From: Magnetospirillum moscoviense
GTDB lineage: Bacteria; Pseudomonadota; Alphaproteobacteria; Rhodospirillales; Magnetospirillaceae
Reading direction: 5' to 3'
DNA length: 64,000 nt
Assembly (NCBI RefSeq): GCF_001650635.1
Contig: NZ_LWQU01000104.1
Span: forward strand, 152,154 to 216,153
How positions within the stretch are numbered: the stretch's first letter is position 1; each line of letters opens with the position of its first letter. The position numbers were made by a program, and so were the translations under genes. The notes under the pieces were generated by a model. That model was given only the letters and a program-made list of their open reading frames with translations. It made no database searches and had not been told where the DNA came from. Below are positions 42,528 through 51,350 of the stretch, one piece after another.

Positions 42528-45500
42528 CTATTGTAGCCGCAAATCCAGCGTATGGGGATAATCGGGATGTACCGCCCGGCTGACCACCCGAACCGGGCCG
42601 TGGGTATGGCCGAACGCGAAGAAGCGCGCGCGCCGCCGTGCCTCGGCCTCGTAGGAATTGACCGGGAAGGTGTCATAGCTGCGCCCGCCCGGATGGGCGA
42701 CATGGTGGGTGCAGCCGGCCACCGCCAGGCCGGTCCAGGTATCGATCAGGTCGAACACCAGCGGCGAATGCACGCCGATGGTCGGATGCAGGCAACTGGA
42801 CGGCTGCCAGGCGCGATAGCGCACGCCGGCGACGAACTCGCCCTGGGTGCCGGTGGCGGCCAGCGGCACCGGATGGCCGTTGCAGGCCAGTTTATAACGA
42901 TCGCCCGCCAGGTTGGAGAGCTTGACCTGGACCCGCTCGACCGAGCTGTCGACATAGCGCACGGTGCCGCCGCCGCCGGCTTCCTCGCCCATGACGTGCC
43001 AGGGTTCCAGCGCGGTCCTGAGTTCCAGGCCGATGCCGGCATGGGTGATGGCGCCGATCAGCGGGAAGCGGAATTCCACATGGGCGGCGAACCAGGCCGG
43101 GTCGAACCGGTATCCGCCGGCGGCCAGCCATTCCAGCACCTCGGCGAAATCCTTCTCCAGCCAATGGGGCAGCATGAAGCGGTCGCGCAAGCTTGATCCG
43201 AAGCGGACCAGCGGCTGGGTATAGGGCTGGTCCCAGAAGCGGGCGACCAGGGCGCGCAGCAGCAATTGGCTGACCAGGCTCATGCGGGCGTGGGGCGGCA
43301 TCTCGAAGGCCCGGAACTCGACCAGGCCCAGCCGGCCGGTCGGGCCGTCGGGCGAATACAGCTTGTCGATGCACAATTCGGTGCGGTGGGTGTTGCCCGA
43401 CGAATCGATCAAAACGTTGCGCAGGATGCGGTCGACCAGCCAGGGCGCGACGGGGGTGCCCGGCGGCGGCAATTGGGCCAGGGCGATTTCCAGCTCGTAC
43501 AGCGTGTCGTCGCGGGCCTCGTCGACGCGGGGATGCTGGCTGGTCGGGCCGATGAACAGGCCCGAGAACAGATAGGACAGGCTGGGATGGTTCTGCCAGA
43601 AGCGGATCAGGCTGCCCAACAAATCGGGCCGGCGCAGGAATGGGCTGTCGGCGGCCTTGGCCCCGCCCAGCACCATGTGGTTGCCGCCGCCGGTGCCGAC
43701 ATGGCGGCCGTCGATCATGAACTTCTCGCTGCCCAGCCGGCACTGATGGGCTTCCTCGTACAGGACTTCCGTGCTGGTCACCAACTCGCGCCAATGGGCG
43801 ACGGGATGGACGTTGACCTCGATGACGCCGGGGTCGGGGGTGATCTTGATGATCCTCAGGCGCGGGTCGTTGGGCGGCGGATAGCCTTCCACGTGGATCG
43901 GCGCCTTGGTCTCGGCGGCGGCACCCTCGACGGCCTCGATCAGGTCCAGATATTGCTCGGCGGTTTCGACCGGCGGCAGGAAGACGTTGATGCGCCCGTC
44001 GCGCGGCTGGATGCACAACGCGGTGCGGACATTGCCCGACACCAGGCCCTTTTCGGTCTCGTGCGGGCGCAGATCGACCGGGATCTGCTGGGTGACGGTG
44101 CCCTTGGGCGACGGGTCGGCAGCCACCCGCGACATCTGGGCGCGCGGCGCGCGCCTGGGCGGCGGCGGCAGCGGGCCGCGCTCCTCGAACGGGTCTCGCT
44201 CGTTGTGATAGGGGTACGAGCCGGGCGGAATCCACGGCAGCGAGGCCAAAGGCAGCCGCAGGCCCAGGGGCGAATCGCCCGGCACCACGAACAGCTTGCC
44301 GTCGCGGGTCGGCCATGGTCCGGTGACCCAGCGGAACCCGTCCTTCGCCTGCCACGGCTGCAGCGGCAGCACGAAGCCGGTGGGCGTGCCCAGGCCGCGC
44401 CGGAACACGGCGGCCAGGCGGGCGCGCGATTCCGGGTCGTCCAGCTTGTTGTCGATGGGATCGACATTGATCGGCAGGTTCTGTTCGGCCAGCAGGTAAT
44501 GGGCCGGGTCCTCGAAGGCCGGATGGGCGAAGTCGGGATCGACGCCCAGCCGCTCGGCCAGGGCGTCGGCGAAGGCGCCGGCCAGTTCGACGGTGGGCTG
44601 GTGGTCGTCGCTTTCCAGCGCGATCAGGGCGGGGTTGGTCCACAAGGGTTCGCCATCCTCGCGCCAGATCAGCGAGAAGGCCCAGCGCGGCAGGCTTTCA
44701 CCGGGGTACCACTTGCCCTGGCCATAAGCGATCAGCGCGCCCGGTGCGAAGCGGTCGCGCAGGCGGCGGATCAGTTGGTCGGCATGGGCGCGCTTGGTCG
44801 GGCCGACGGCGGCGGTGTTCCATTCCTCGCCTTCCATGTCGATGGTCGAGACGAAGGTCGGCTCGCCGCCCTGGGTCAGGCGGACATCGCCGGCCAGCAG
44901 GGCGCGGTCGACCAGGTCGCCCAGGGCCAGCACCGCCTGCCATTGCTCGTCGGTATAGGGCTTGGTGACGCGCGGCGTTTCCGCGATGCGGGTGACGCTC
45001 ATCTTGTGGTCGAAGCTGACCTCGCACAGCTCGACCGCGCCGGTGACCGGGGCGGCGCTGGTCGGATCGGGCGACGCGGCCAGCGGAATATGCCCCTCGC
45101 CGGTCAACAGGCCCGATGTCGGGTCCAGGCCGATCCAGCCGGCGCCGGGCAGATAGACCTCGGTCCAGGCGTGCAGGTCGGTGAAGTCGGCCTCGGCACC
45201 CGCCGGGCCGTCCAGCGGCTTGACGTCGGGGACCAGCTGGACCAGGTAGCCCGACACGAAGCGCGCTGCCAGACCCAGGCGGCGCAGGATCTGCACCAGC
45301 AGCCAGGCCGAATCGCGGCACGAGCCGCTTTTCAGGGTCAGCGTCTGCTCGGGCGTCTGCACGCCCGGCTCCATGCGGATGGTGTAGGAAATGTCCGATT
45401 GCAGGCGCTGGTTCAGCGCCACCAGGAAATTGGTGGTCTGGGTCGGCGCGCTGGTGTCGATCGAGGCGACATAGGCGGCCAGCAGCGGCCCGGCTTCCTC

Positions 45501-45860
45501 GCACAACAGGAACGGCTTCAGCTCGTGGTCCAGTTCGGGGGCGTAGCGGAAGGGGAAGTGTTCCGCGTCGGGCTCCAGGAAGAAGTCGAACGGGTTGGTC
45601 ACGCTCATGTCGGCGACCAGATCGACGTCGACGGTGAAATGGCTGACCGGATCGGGGAACACCAGCCGGGCCAGCCAGTTGCCCTGCGGGTCCTGCTGCC
45701 AGTTGATGAAATGGCCCTTCGGCTCGATATCCAGCGAATAGGACAGGACCGGCGTGCGAGCGTGCGGGGCCGGGCGCAGGCGGACCACCTGCGGCGACAA
45801 GGTGACCGGGCGGTCGTAGCGGTACGAGGTGGTGTGGCGCAGCTTGACGTTGATGGCCAT
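42528..45860 (-). CDS. Large transglutaminase-like / DUF2126 protein
   Basis: 1110 aa, the first gene of the reverse arm. The N-terminal ~290 residues are a transglutaminase-like unit: VKLRHTTSYRYDRPVTLSPQ, catalytic Cys in LKSGSCRDSAWLLV, His in DLHAWTEVYLPG and Asp in GLDPTSGL. The remaining ~800 residues are DUF2126, found almost only in this fusion (LTQGGEPTFVSTIDMEGEEW, GGGNHMVLGGAKAADSPFL, VEFRAFEMPPHARMSLVSQL), with an amidoligase/glutamine-synthetase-like relationship proposed in the literature. It probably makes or trims a peptide conjugate together with the ATP-grasp partner. Its start is 174 nt from the divergent ATP-grasp gene. Confidence 0.9.
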   Translation of the reverse strand: MAINVKLRHTTSYRYDRPVTLSPQVVRLRPAPHARTPVLSYSLDIEPKGHFINWQQDPQGNWLARLVFPDPVSHFTVDVDLVADMSVTNPFDFFLEPDAEHFPFRYAPELDHELKPFLLCEEAGPLLAAYVASIDTSAPTQTTNFLVALNQRLQSDISYTIRMEPGVQTPEQTLTLKSGSCRDSAWLLVQILRRLGLAARFVSGYLVQLVPDVKPLDGPAGAEADFTDLHAWTEVYLPGAGWIGLDPTSGLLTGEGHIPLAASPDPTSAAPVTGAVELCEVSFDHKMSVTRIAETPRVTKPYTDEQWQAVLALGDLVDRALLAGDVRLTQGGEPTFVSTIDMEGEEWNTAAVGPTKRAHADQLIRRLRDRFAPGALIAYGQGKWYPGESLPRWAFSLIWREDGEPLWTNPALIALESDDHQPTVELAGAFADALAERLGVDPDFAHPAFEDPAHYLLAEQNLPINVDPIDNKLDDPESRARLAAVFRRGLGTPTGFVLPLQPWQAKDGFRWVTGPWPTRDGKLFVVPGDSPLGLRLPLASLPWIPPGSYPYHNERDPFEERGPLPPPPRRAPRAQMSRVAADPSPKGTVTQQIPVDLRPHETEKGLVSGNVRTALCIQPRDGRINVFLPPVETAEQYLDLIEAVEGAAAETKAPIHVEGYPPPNDPRLRIIKITPDPGVIEVNVHPVAHWRELVTSTEVLYEEAHQCRLGSEKFMIDGRHVGTGGGNHMVLGGAKAADSPFLRRPDLLGSLIRFWQNHPSLSYLFSGLFIGPTSQHPRVDEARDDTLYELEIALAQLPPPGTPVAPWLVDRILRNVLIDSSGNTHRTELCIDKLYSPDGPTGRLGLVEFRAFEMPPHARMSLVSQLLLRALVARFWDQPYTQPLVRFGSSLRDRFMLPHWLEKDFAEVLEWLAAGGYRFDPAWFAAHVEFRFPLIGAITHAGIGLELRTALEPWHVMGEEAGGGGTVRYVDSSVERVQVKLSNLAGDRYKLACNGHPVPLAATGTQGEFVAGVRYRAWQPSSCLHPTIGVHSPLVFDLIDTWTGLAVAGCTHHVAHPGGRSYDTFPVNSYEAEARRRARFFAFGHTHGPVRVVSRAVHPDYPHTLDLRLQ

Positions 45861-45922
45861 GGTCGGTCAGGAATCCTTTCGCGAACGGATTCGGAAACCC
45901 TAGCACAGCCGACGGCGATGCC

Positions 45923-45957
45923 ACCTGCCAAAAGCTTAATTTTTCGGCATGGCAGGT
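45923..45957. promoter_or_regulatory. Inverted repeat in the divergent promoter region
   Basis: ACCTGCC (45923-45929) and GGCAGGT (45951-45957) are perfect inverted copies 21 nt apart, between the two arms of the ligase cluster, with an A/T-rich stretch (AAAGCTTAATTTTT) between them. It may be an operator governing both directions. Confidence 0.3.
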
Positions 45958-46034
45958 ATCCTGGCTATGATTTGATCAGGGGCTGAGGCGGTGCTAGGCT
46001 TGCGGTCAGGGTGACGATGATCGGAGGGTGGTGG

Positions 46035-47498
46035 ATGGAGCAATCCCAGGGTACGCCGCAGGGCGGCGGGCTGATGGCCCGTTACCGGCGGGGCGAGTTC
46101 TTCTGCGAGCTGACCTCGCCGCGCGCTGCTGGCCAAGAGGCGCTGCAGGCGCTGTTCTCCCGCCTCGACGGGCTGGACGAAGAGACTCTTCGCCGCCGCA
46201 TCGCCGCCGCCGAGGAAGAGCTTTACGACCTGGGCATCACCTTCACCGTCTATTCCGACAAGGACGCCATCGACCGCATCTTGCCGTTCGACGTGCTGCC
46301 CCGGGTGATCACCGCCCCGGAATGGAGCGTGCTGGAAGCCGGCATCATCCAGCGCGTCACCGCCATCAATCTGTTTCTCGACGATCTGTACCACGACCAG
46401 CGCATCGTCGCCGACAAGGTGGTGCCGGCCGATCTGGTGTTGGGCAACGCCAATTATCACGCCTTCATGAAGGGCCTGAAGGTGCCGTGCGGCGCCTATT
46501 CCCACGTCTGCGGCATCGACCTGATCCGCGACCAGGAAGGGCTGTTCCGCGTGCTGGAAGACAATGCCCGCACGCCGTCCGGCGTGTCCTATGTGGTCGA
46601 GAACCGCAACCTGATGCTGCAATGCTTCCCCGACCTGATGGAAGGGTTCGGGGTGCGCTCGGTCGACAATTACGGACTGATGCTGCGCCAGGCCCTGGAA
46701 GAGATCGCGCCCGACACCGGGTCCGAGCCCAAGGTGGTGCTGCTGAGCCCCGGCATCTTCAATTCGGCCTATTTCGAGCATGTGTTCCTGGCCCGCGAGA
46801 TGGGCGTGCCGCTGGTCGAGGGCCGCGATCTGGTGGTCGAGGACGATCGCGTCTTCATGCTGACCACCGCCGGTCGTTCGCCGGTGGACTGCATCTATCG
46901 CCGCATCGACGATGCCTTCCTCGACCCCAAGGTGTTCCGTCCCGATTCGATGCTGGGCGTGCCCGGCCTGATGGAGGCCTATCGCAAGGGCGCCGTCTCG
47001 ATCGCCAACGCGCCGGGCACCGGCGTCGCCGACGACAAGGCGGTCTATGCCTACATGCCGCGTATCGTGAAGTATTACCTGGGCGAGGACGCCATCCTGC
47101 CCAATGTCGAGACCTTCATCTGCCGCGAGGCCGAGGGGCTGAAATACACCCTCGACAATCTGGACCAGCTGGTGGTCAAGCCGGTGGGCGAATCCGGCGG
47201 CTACGGCATGATCCTGGGGCCCAAGGCGACCCGGGCCGAGCTGGACGAATTCCGCGCCAAGCTGAAGGCCGACCCGGCCAATTACATCAGCCAGCCGATG
47301 ATCGGCCTGTCGGTCTGTCCAACGCTGACCGCCAAGGGCGTCGAGCCCCGCCACGTCGATCTGCGCCCCTTCGCGGTGACCGGGGCCAAGACCCGGGTGC
47401 TGGCCGGCGGCCTGACGCGGGTGGCGATGAAGGAAGGATCGCTGGTGGTCAACTCGTCGCAGGGCGGCGGGTCCAAGGATACCTGGGTGCTGGAGTAG
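46035..47498 (+). CDS. Circularly permuted ATP-grasp type 2 protein
   Basis: 487 aa from the ATG at 46035, which has GGAGGG six nt upstream; GTG/ATG codons at 46011-46017 are in frame but lack such a site. Family motifs are FTVYSDKDAIDRILPFDVLP, EDNARTPSGVSYVVENR, LLSPGIFNSAYFEHVFLARE, VSIANAPGTGVADDKAVYAY and the nucleotide loop VVKPVGESGGYG, so ATP binding looks intact. It is predicted to form an amide or peptide bond using ATP. It is followed 4 nt later by a separate alpha-E gene, the split counterpart of the fused protein on the reverse strand. Confidence 0.9.
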   Translation: MEQSQGTPQGGGLMARYRRGEFFCELTSPRAAGQEALQALFSRLDGLDEETLRRRIAAAEEELYDLGITFTVYSDKDAIDRILPFDVLPRVITAPEWSVLEAGIIQRVTAINLFLDDLYHDQRIVADKVVPADLVLGNANYHAFMKGLKVPCGAYSHVCGIDLIRDQEGLFRVLEDNARTPSGVSYVVENRNLMLQCFPDLMEGFGVRSVDNYGLMLRQALEEIAPDTGSEPKVVLLSPGIFNSAYFEHVFLAREMGVPLVEGRDLVVEDDRVFMLTTAGRSPVDCIYRRIDDAFLDPKVFRPDSMLGVPGLMEAYRKGAVSIANAPGTGVADDKAVYAYMPRIVKYYLGEDAILPNVETFICREAEGLKYTLDNLDQLVVKPVGESGGYGMILGPKATRAELDEFRAKLKADPANYISQPMIGLSVCPTLTAKGVEPRHVDLRPFAVTGAKTRVLAGGLTRVAMKEGSLVVNSSQGGGSKDTWVLE

Positions 47499-47502
47499 GA
47501 CC

Positions 47503-48450
47503 ATGAGCGAGCTTCTGTCGCGCAATGCCGATTGCATCATCTGGTTGGCCCGCTACATGGAGCGGGCCGAGAATTTGGCCCGCATCCTGGGGGTGGCCGA
47601 GACCTTCTCGCGCGATCAGGCCGGCCGCAACTGGCTGGCGGTGGTGCAGATCAATGCCGACGAGGAACGGTTCTTCGCCCGTCACCGCGTCGCCGACGCC
47701 CACACCGTGCCGCATTTCTATATCCTGGACGCCGACAACCCCAATTCGGTGATCTCGTCGGTCCGGGCCGCGCGCGAGAATGCGCGCTCGCTTCGGCCGC
47801 TGCTGTCGACCGAGATGTGGCGGCAGCTGAACCGCATGAGCCGGTGGATGGGCGGCCTGTCGGCCAACGCCGTCAGCCAGGCCAATCTGAGCGCGCTGTG
47901 CACCGAGATCAAGGAAGCCTGCCAGCTGCACCTGGGCATCACCGAGGGCACCTTCTACCGCGACCAGGCCCATTATTTCTATTGGCTGGGCAAGAACATC
48001 GAGCGCGCCGACCAGACCACCCGGCTGCTGGACATCAAGTACCATACCCTGCTGCCGCGGGTCGAAGATGTCGGCTCGCCCCTGGATACCAGCCATTGGG
48101 GCGCGCTGTTGCGCGCGGCCGCCGGCTACCAGGCGGCGCGGCGCGTGCTGGGCGGCACCATCACGCCGAAATCGGTGGCGGCGTTCCTGCTGTTCTCGGA
48201 TTCCTTCCCGCGTTCGGTGATCTTGTGCGTGCGCCAGATGGATTGGCTGCTGGCCCAATTGCGCAGCCGCTACCATCTGCGCGGCGGTTCACGGGCGATG
48301 GAATTGCTGGACGAATTGCGCGCCGCGCTGTCGGACCAGACCATCGACCATGTCGTCGATCACGGCCTGCACGAATTCATCGACTGGGTCCAGAGCCAGC
48401 TGATCCTGATCTTCTCGGAAATCCGCGAGACCTTCTGCCAGTCGCGGTAG
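47503..48450 (+). CDS. Alpha-E domain protein
   Basis: 315 aa, all-helical. Signatures are RNADCIIWLARYMERAENLA, FYWLGKNIERADQTTRLLDI and SVILCVRQMDWLLAQL. Alpha-E domains always accompany circularly permuted ATP-grasp ligases and transglutaminases; their biochemical role is not known, possibly a scaffold or substrate-binding unit. It starts 4 nt after the ATP-grasp gene and ends the forward arm of the cluster. A proteasome-like Anbu gene, often the next member of such operons, is not found here. Confidence 0.9.
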   Translation: MSELLSRNADCIIWLARYMERAENLARILGVAETFSRDQAGRNWLAVVQINADEERFFARHRVADAHTVPHFYILDADNPNSVISSVRAARENARSLRPLLSTEMWRQLNRMSRWMGGLSANAVSQANLSALCTEIKEACQLHLGITEGTFYRDQAHYFYWLGKNIERADQTTRLLDIKYHTLLPRVEDVGSPLDTSHWGALLRAAAGYQAARRVLGGTITPKSVAAFLLFSDSFPRSVILCVRQMDWLLAQLRSRYHLRGGSRAMELLDELRAALSDQTIDHVVDHGLHEFIDWVQSQLILIFSEIRETFCQSR

Positions 48451-48484
48451 GGTGCGGTCCGGTGGCGGTCATGGTGCCGCCGTC

Positions 48485-48781
48485 TCAATCACGAGCAAAC
48501 ATGGTGCCTACATCACGGGCGCCGTGCACGACATGAACGATCCGAATGCAGTCCGGCCGGATTTCATAAAAGATCAAATAGCGGACGAATGGAAACACAT
48601 ACACCGACGGCAACAGGTCTTCACGGACACGGCCGAGGCGCGGAGTATCGGCCAGCATGGAAAACTTGGCGTGCAGAGTGGTATACCACTGCCATGCGGC
48701 CTCTTCATTTTCTGGGATGACCGTCGACAGGATTTCGTCAATGTCAGCATTGGCGCTGTCGGCAAGGATTTAGCGCGCCAT
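48485..48781 (-). pseudogene. ParE/RelE-type toxin with an early stop codon
   Basis: The frame starts ATG GCG CGC TAA at 48781, then continues open for 94 codons with clear ParE/RelE character: ILADSANADIDEILSTVIPE, WQWYTTLHAKFSMLADTPRL, GRVREDLLPSVYVFPFVRYL, IRIVHVVHGARDVGTMF. The TAA occupies codon 4, where relatives usually have an aromatic residue (MAR-aromatic-x-L), so one base change would restore it. No other ATG, GTG or TTG lies early in the frame. It begins 2 nt after the antitoxin stop, the normal antitoxin-toxin order. Most likely an inactivated ribonuclease or gyrase-poison toxin. Confidence 0.75.
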
Positions 48782-48783
48782 AC

Positions 48784-49044
48784 CTACTTCATTCGGTGGG
48801 GAAAGTGCTTTGCAGCCAATTCGGCGAAGGCTGTTTCACCATCGATGACCCTGCCGGCAGCAATCTCGTCGCGCCCTTTCTGAATTGCCGCCCGCAGCTT
48901 CGCAAGCTTCTCTTCATCGCTTTCCTCGATTTCCTCGACGGTCACGCGATAGCTGGCCCCATGGACCGGGCGCAGGGACAACGCGGTGGACAGCGTGGGC
49001 GACAAAGCCTCCGCCTGGACCGTCGCGGTATACTGCTGTGCCAT
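48784..49044 (-). CDS. Antitoxin of ParD/RelB type
   Basis: 86 aa from the ATG at 49044, chosen because AAGGAGG lies 8 nt upstream; an ATG at 49068 is in frame but would put that site inside the gene. The acidic C-terminal third LRAAIQKGRDEIAAGRVIDG then ETAFAELAAKHFPH is the toxin-binding helix pattern of antitoxins partnered with ParE/RelE proteins. The N-terminal part would form the DNA-binding dimer that represses the operon. Its partner at 48485-48781 carries a stop codon, so the antitoxin may now be free of its original job. Confidence 0.75.
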   Translation of the reverse strand: MAQQYTATVQAEALSPTLSTALSLRPVHGASYRVTVEEIEESDEEKLAKLRAAIQKGRDEIAAGRVIDGETAFAELAAKHFPHRMK

Positions 49045-49129
49045 GGTAACGGCCTCCTTGGTGGTCATGTCGGCATTCTACACCACCGCGCCCGCCGCAA
49101 TCCATACCTCCGCCGGTTCGCCAAAGCAA

Positions 49130-49159
49130 AAGGGCTTAGCCGTTGCCAGCTAAGCCCTT
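49130..49159 (-). terminator. Terminator of the tRNA-Ala transcript
   Basis: A perfect 11-bp stem (49130-49140 with 49149-49159) and 8-nt loop lies 9 nt after the tRNA-Ala 3' end on the reverse strand, followed there by TTTGCTTT. The forward side also ends in CTTTGTTTT, so it may stop transcription both ways. Confidence 0.75.
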
Positions 49160-49168
49160 GCTTTGTTT

Positions 49169-49244
<76 letters not shown>

Positions 49245-49332
49245 TGAAACTTTTTACCGGTCGGCTTGGGTTGCCGTCGGTGGAGGCGGAACATATGGAT
49301 TTGTCCGACCAGGGTCAAGCCAAAAAATTGGC

Positions 49333-49704
49333 CTAAACCTCGTCTTCGATTTCCTCGTCCATATGCTCCATGACCTCGGCCATGTCGTCATCGTCCTCGC
49401 CCAGGTCCGAGGCGTCCTCGATCAGGCCGGTCTCGTCCTCGTCGGCGGCGTCCTCGTCGGTGGCGATGGCGTCGTCGTCCTCGACCACGGCCAGGTCGTC
49501 AACGACCAGCGCGGCCTTGGCGGCAGCGGCGGCGGCGGCGGCCTTGGCTTCGGCCGGGGCACCACCACGGCGCACCTTGAACGGCAGCTCCGGCTCGACC
49601 GTCGCACCGCACTTCGGGCAGATGATCGGAGAGCGGGTCAAGTCATAGAAACGGCAACCGCAGCTGCTGCAGGTCCGCTTCTGGCCCCATTCAGGCTTGG
49701 CCAC
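49333..49704 (-). CDS. FYDLN-type zinc-ribbon acidic protein (TIGR02300-like)
   Basis: 123 aa from a GTG at 49704 with AGGAGAT upstream. The N-terminus [20 protein letters not shown] then [12 protein letters not shown] has two CxxC pairs for a zinc ribbon and the FYDL motif of this alphaproteobacterial family. A linker rich in Ala follows, and the last ~45 residues are almost entirely Asp/Glu ([20 protein letters not shown]). Function is unknown; an RNA- or ribosome-related role is only a guess. It is divergent from aroA, a neighbourhood conserved in alphaproteobacteria. Confidence 0.9.
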   Translation of the reverse strand: MAKPEWGQKRTCSSCGCRFYDLTRSPIICPKCGATVEPELPFKVRRGGAPAEAKAAAAAAAAKAALVVDDLAVVEDDDAIATDEDAADEDETGLIEDASDLGEDDDDMAEVMEHMDEEIEDEV

Positions 49705-49886
49705 GTCAGATCTCCTTGAAAACGCATCGGGGGCGGATCGCAACCTTGGCGGCGACGACCCAGAGGGGGCATTTGCCATGTTCGCCCCCCTGTGTCAAAA
49801 CGAAAAAATCGTTTGCCCTCACGCTGGCTTTGCAGGCGGCCGTCCGACCTGCTAGACCTGCCCCGCTTTCACCCTTCGAAGGTTCG

Positions 49887-51224
49887 ATGCCCGCCATGTC
49901 CAGACCGTTGATTTCCCGCCGTGCCGAGCCCTTGACCGGCCGGGCGAAGGTTCCCGGCGACAAGTCGATTTCGCACCGCGCCCTGATGTTCGGCGCCCTG
50001 GCGGTGGGCGAGAGCCGGATCGAGGGTTTGCTGGAAGGCGACGACGTTTTGCGTACCGCCCAGGCGATGCGGGCGCTGGGTGCCGAGGTGGAAAAGCTGG
50101 AAGACGGCTCGTGGCGGCTGTGGGGTCGCGGCGTCGGCGGGCTGATGGAGCCGGCCGACCTGCTGGACCTGGGCAATTCCGGCACCGGGGCGCGGCTGAT
50201 GATGGGGCTGGTGGCGACCCATCCGTTCACCACCTTCTTCACCGGCGATGCCAGCTTGCGCTCGCGGCCGATGAAGCGGGTGTCCGAGCCGCTGTCGCGC
50301 ATGGGGGCCAAGTTCGTCACCCGCGAGGGCGGGCGGCTGCCGGCGGCGGTGGTCGGCACCACCAACCCGGTTCCCATCACCTACGAGCTTCCGGTCGCCT
50401 CGGCCCAGGTCAAGTCGGCGATCCTGCTGGCCGGCCTCAATACCCCCGGCGAGACCACGGTGATCGAGCGCGAGGCCACCCGCGACCACACCGAGCTGAT
50501 GCTGCGCCATTTCGGCGCCAACGTGACCACCACCATCCGCGAGGACGGCGCCCGGGTGGTCACCGTCACCGGCTTTCCCGAACTGACCGGGCGCACGGTG
50601 ATCGTGCCGGCCGATCCCAGCTCGGCGGCCTTTCCGCTGGTGGCGGCCCTGGTGGTGCCCGGCTCGACGGTGACCCTGGTCGGCATCGGCATGAACCCGC
50701 TGCGCACCGGCCTGTTCCAGACCCTGCGGGAGATGGGCGCCGACATCCGCACCGACAATCCCCGCATCGAGGGCGGCGAAGAGGTCGCCGACCTGGTGGT
50801 CACATCCTCGGCCCTTAGGGGCGTGGACGTTCCGGCCGAGCGGGCGCCGTCGATGATCGACGAATATCCGATCCTGGCGGTGGCGGCCTCGTTCGCGGCC
50901 GGCACCACCCGGATGTTCGGCCTGTCCGAACTGCGGGTGAAGGAAAGCGACCGCTTCACCGCCACCATGAACGGCCTGAGGGCCTGCGGCGTCGAGGTCG
51001 AGGCCGAGGGCGACACCCTGATCGTCCATGGCAAGGGCGCCCCGCCGCCGGGTGGTGCCACCATCGCCGTCAATTTGGACCACCGCATCGCCATGAGCTT
51101 CCTGGTGATGGGCATGGCCGCCGCCCAGCCGGTGGCGGTCGACGACGCCGAGGCGGTCGACACCAGCTTCCCCGGTTTCGTCGAGCTGATGAACGGCTTG
51201 GGCAGCGCGATCGAGGGGAACTGA
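49887..51224 (+). CDS. aroA: 3-phosphoshikimate 1-carboxyvinyltransferase (EPSP synthase)
   Basis: 445 aa from the ATG at 49887 (a second ATG at 49896 is equally possible). Active-site motifs are [63 protein letters not shown] and [15 protein letters not shown]. The overall pattern follows the class II (CP4-like) branch. It joins PEP and shikimate-3-phosphate in aromatic amino acid synthesis. It heads the aroA-cmk-rpsA gene group. At the site where glyphosate-tolerant CP4 has Ala in NAATG, this protein has Gly (NSGTG). Confidence 0.97.
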   Translation: MPAMSRPLISRRAEPLTGRAKVPGDKSISHRALMFGALAVGESRIEGLLEGDDVLRTAQAMRALGAEVEKLEDGSWRLWGRGVGGLMEPADLLDLGNSGTGARLMMGLVATHPFTTFFTGDASLRSRPMKRVSEPLSRMGAKFVTREGGRLPAAVVGTTNPVPITYELPVASAQVKSAILLAGLNTPGETTVIEREATRDHTELMLRHFGANVTTTIREDGARVVTVTGFPELTGRTVIVPADPSSAAFPLVAALVVPGSTVTLVGIGMNPLRTGLFQTLREMGADIRTDNPRIEGGEEVADLVVTSSALRGVDVPAERAPSMIDEYPILAVAASFAAGTTRMFGLSELRVKESDRFTATMNGLRACGVEVEAEGDTLIVHGKGAPPPGGATIAVNLDHRIAMSFLVMGMAAAQPVAVDDAEAVDTSFPGFVELMNGLGSAIEGN

Positions 51225-51235
51225 TCCCCTGGTTT

Positions 51236-51320
51236 CGTCATGCCCGGACTTGATCCGGGCATCCATACCCCGGAGGCGGCTTCGCCGTGATGGATTGCCG
51301 GGTCAAGCCCGGCAATGACG
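51236..51320. repeat. Palindromic intergenic repeat (MITE-like)
   Basis: Two imperfect inverted arms of about 32 nt (51236-51268 and 51289-51320), each itself a small hairpin: CCCGG-ACTTGA-TCCGGG in the left arm and GCCGGG-TCAA-GCCCGGC in the right. It fills most of the aroA-cmk gap. The sequence style CGTCATGCCCGG...GGCAATGACG is that of dispersed palindromic repeats in alphaproteobacterial genomes. Confidence 0.7.
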
Positions 51321-51350
51321 GCAGGACAGGCCATACAAAGAGGCAGAACC

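Noticed and set aside
43266..45986. 906-codon forward frame opposite the DUF2126 gene
   Set aside because: Antisense shadow; the reverse protein has a complete transglutaminase triad.
48574..48765. 63-codon reverse frame within the toxin region
   Set aside because: Cys/Arg-rich and without family features; the neighbouring frame reads as a ParE/RelE toxin apart from one stop.
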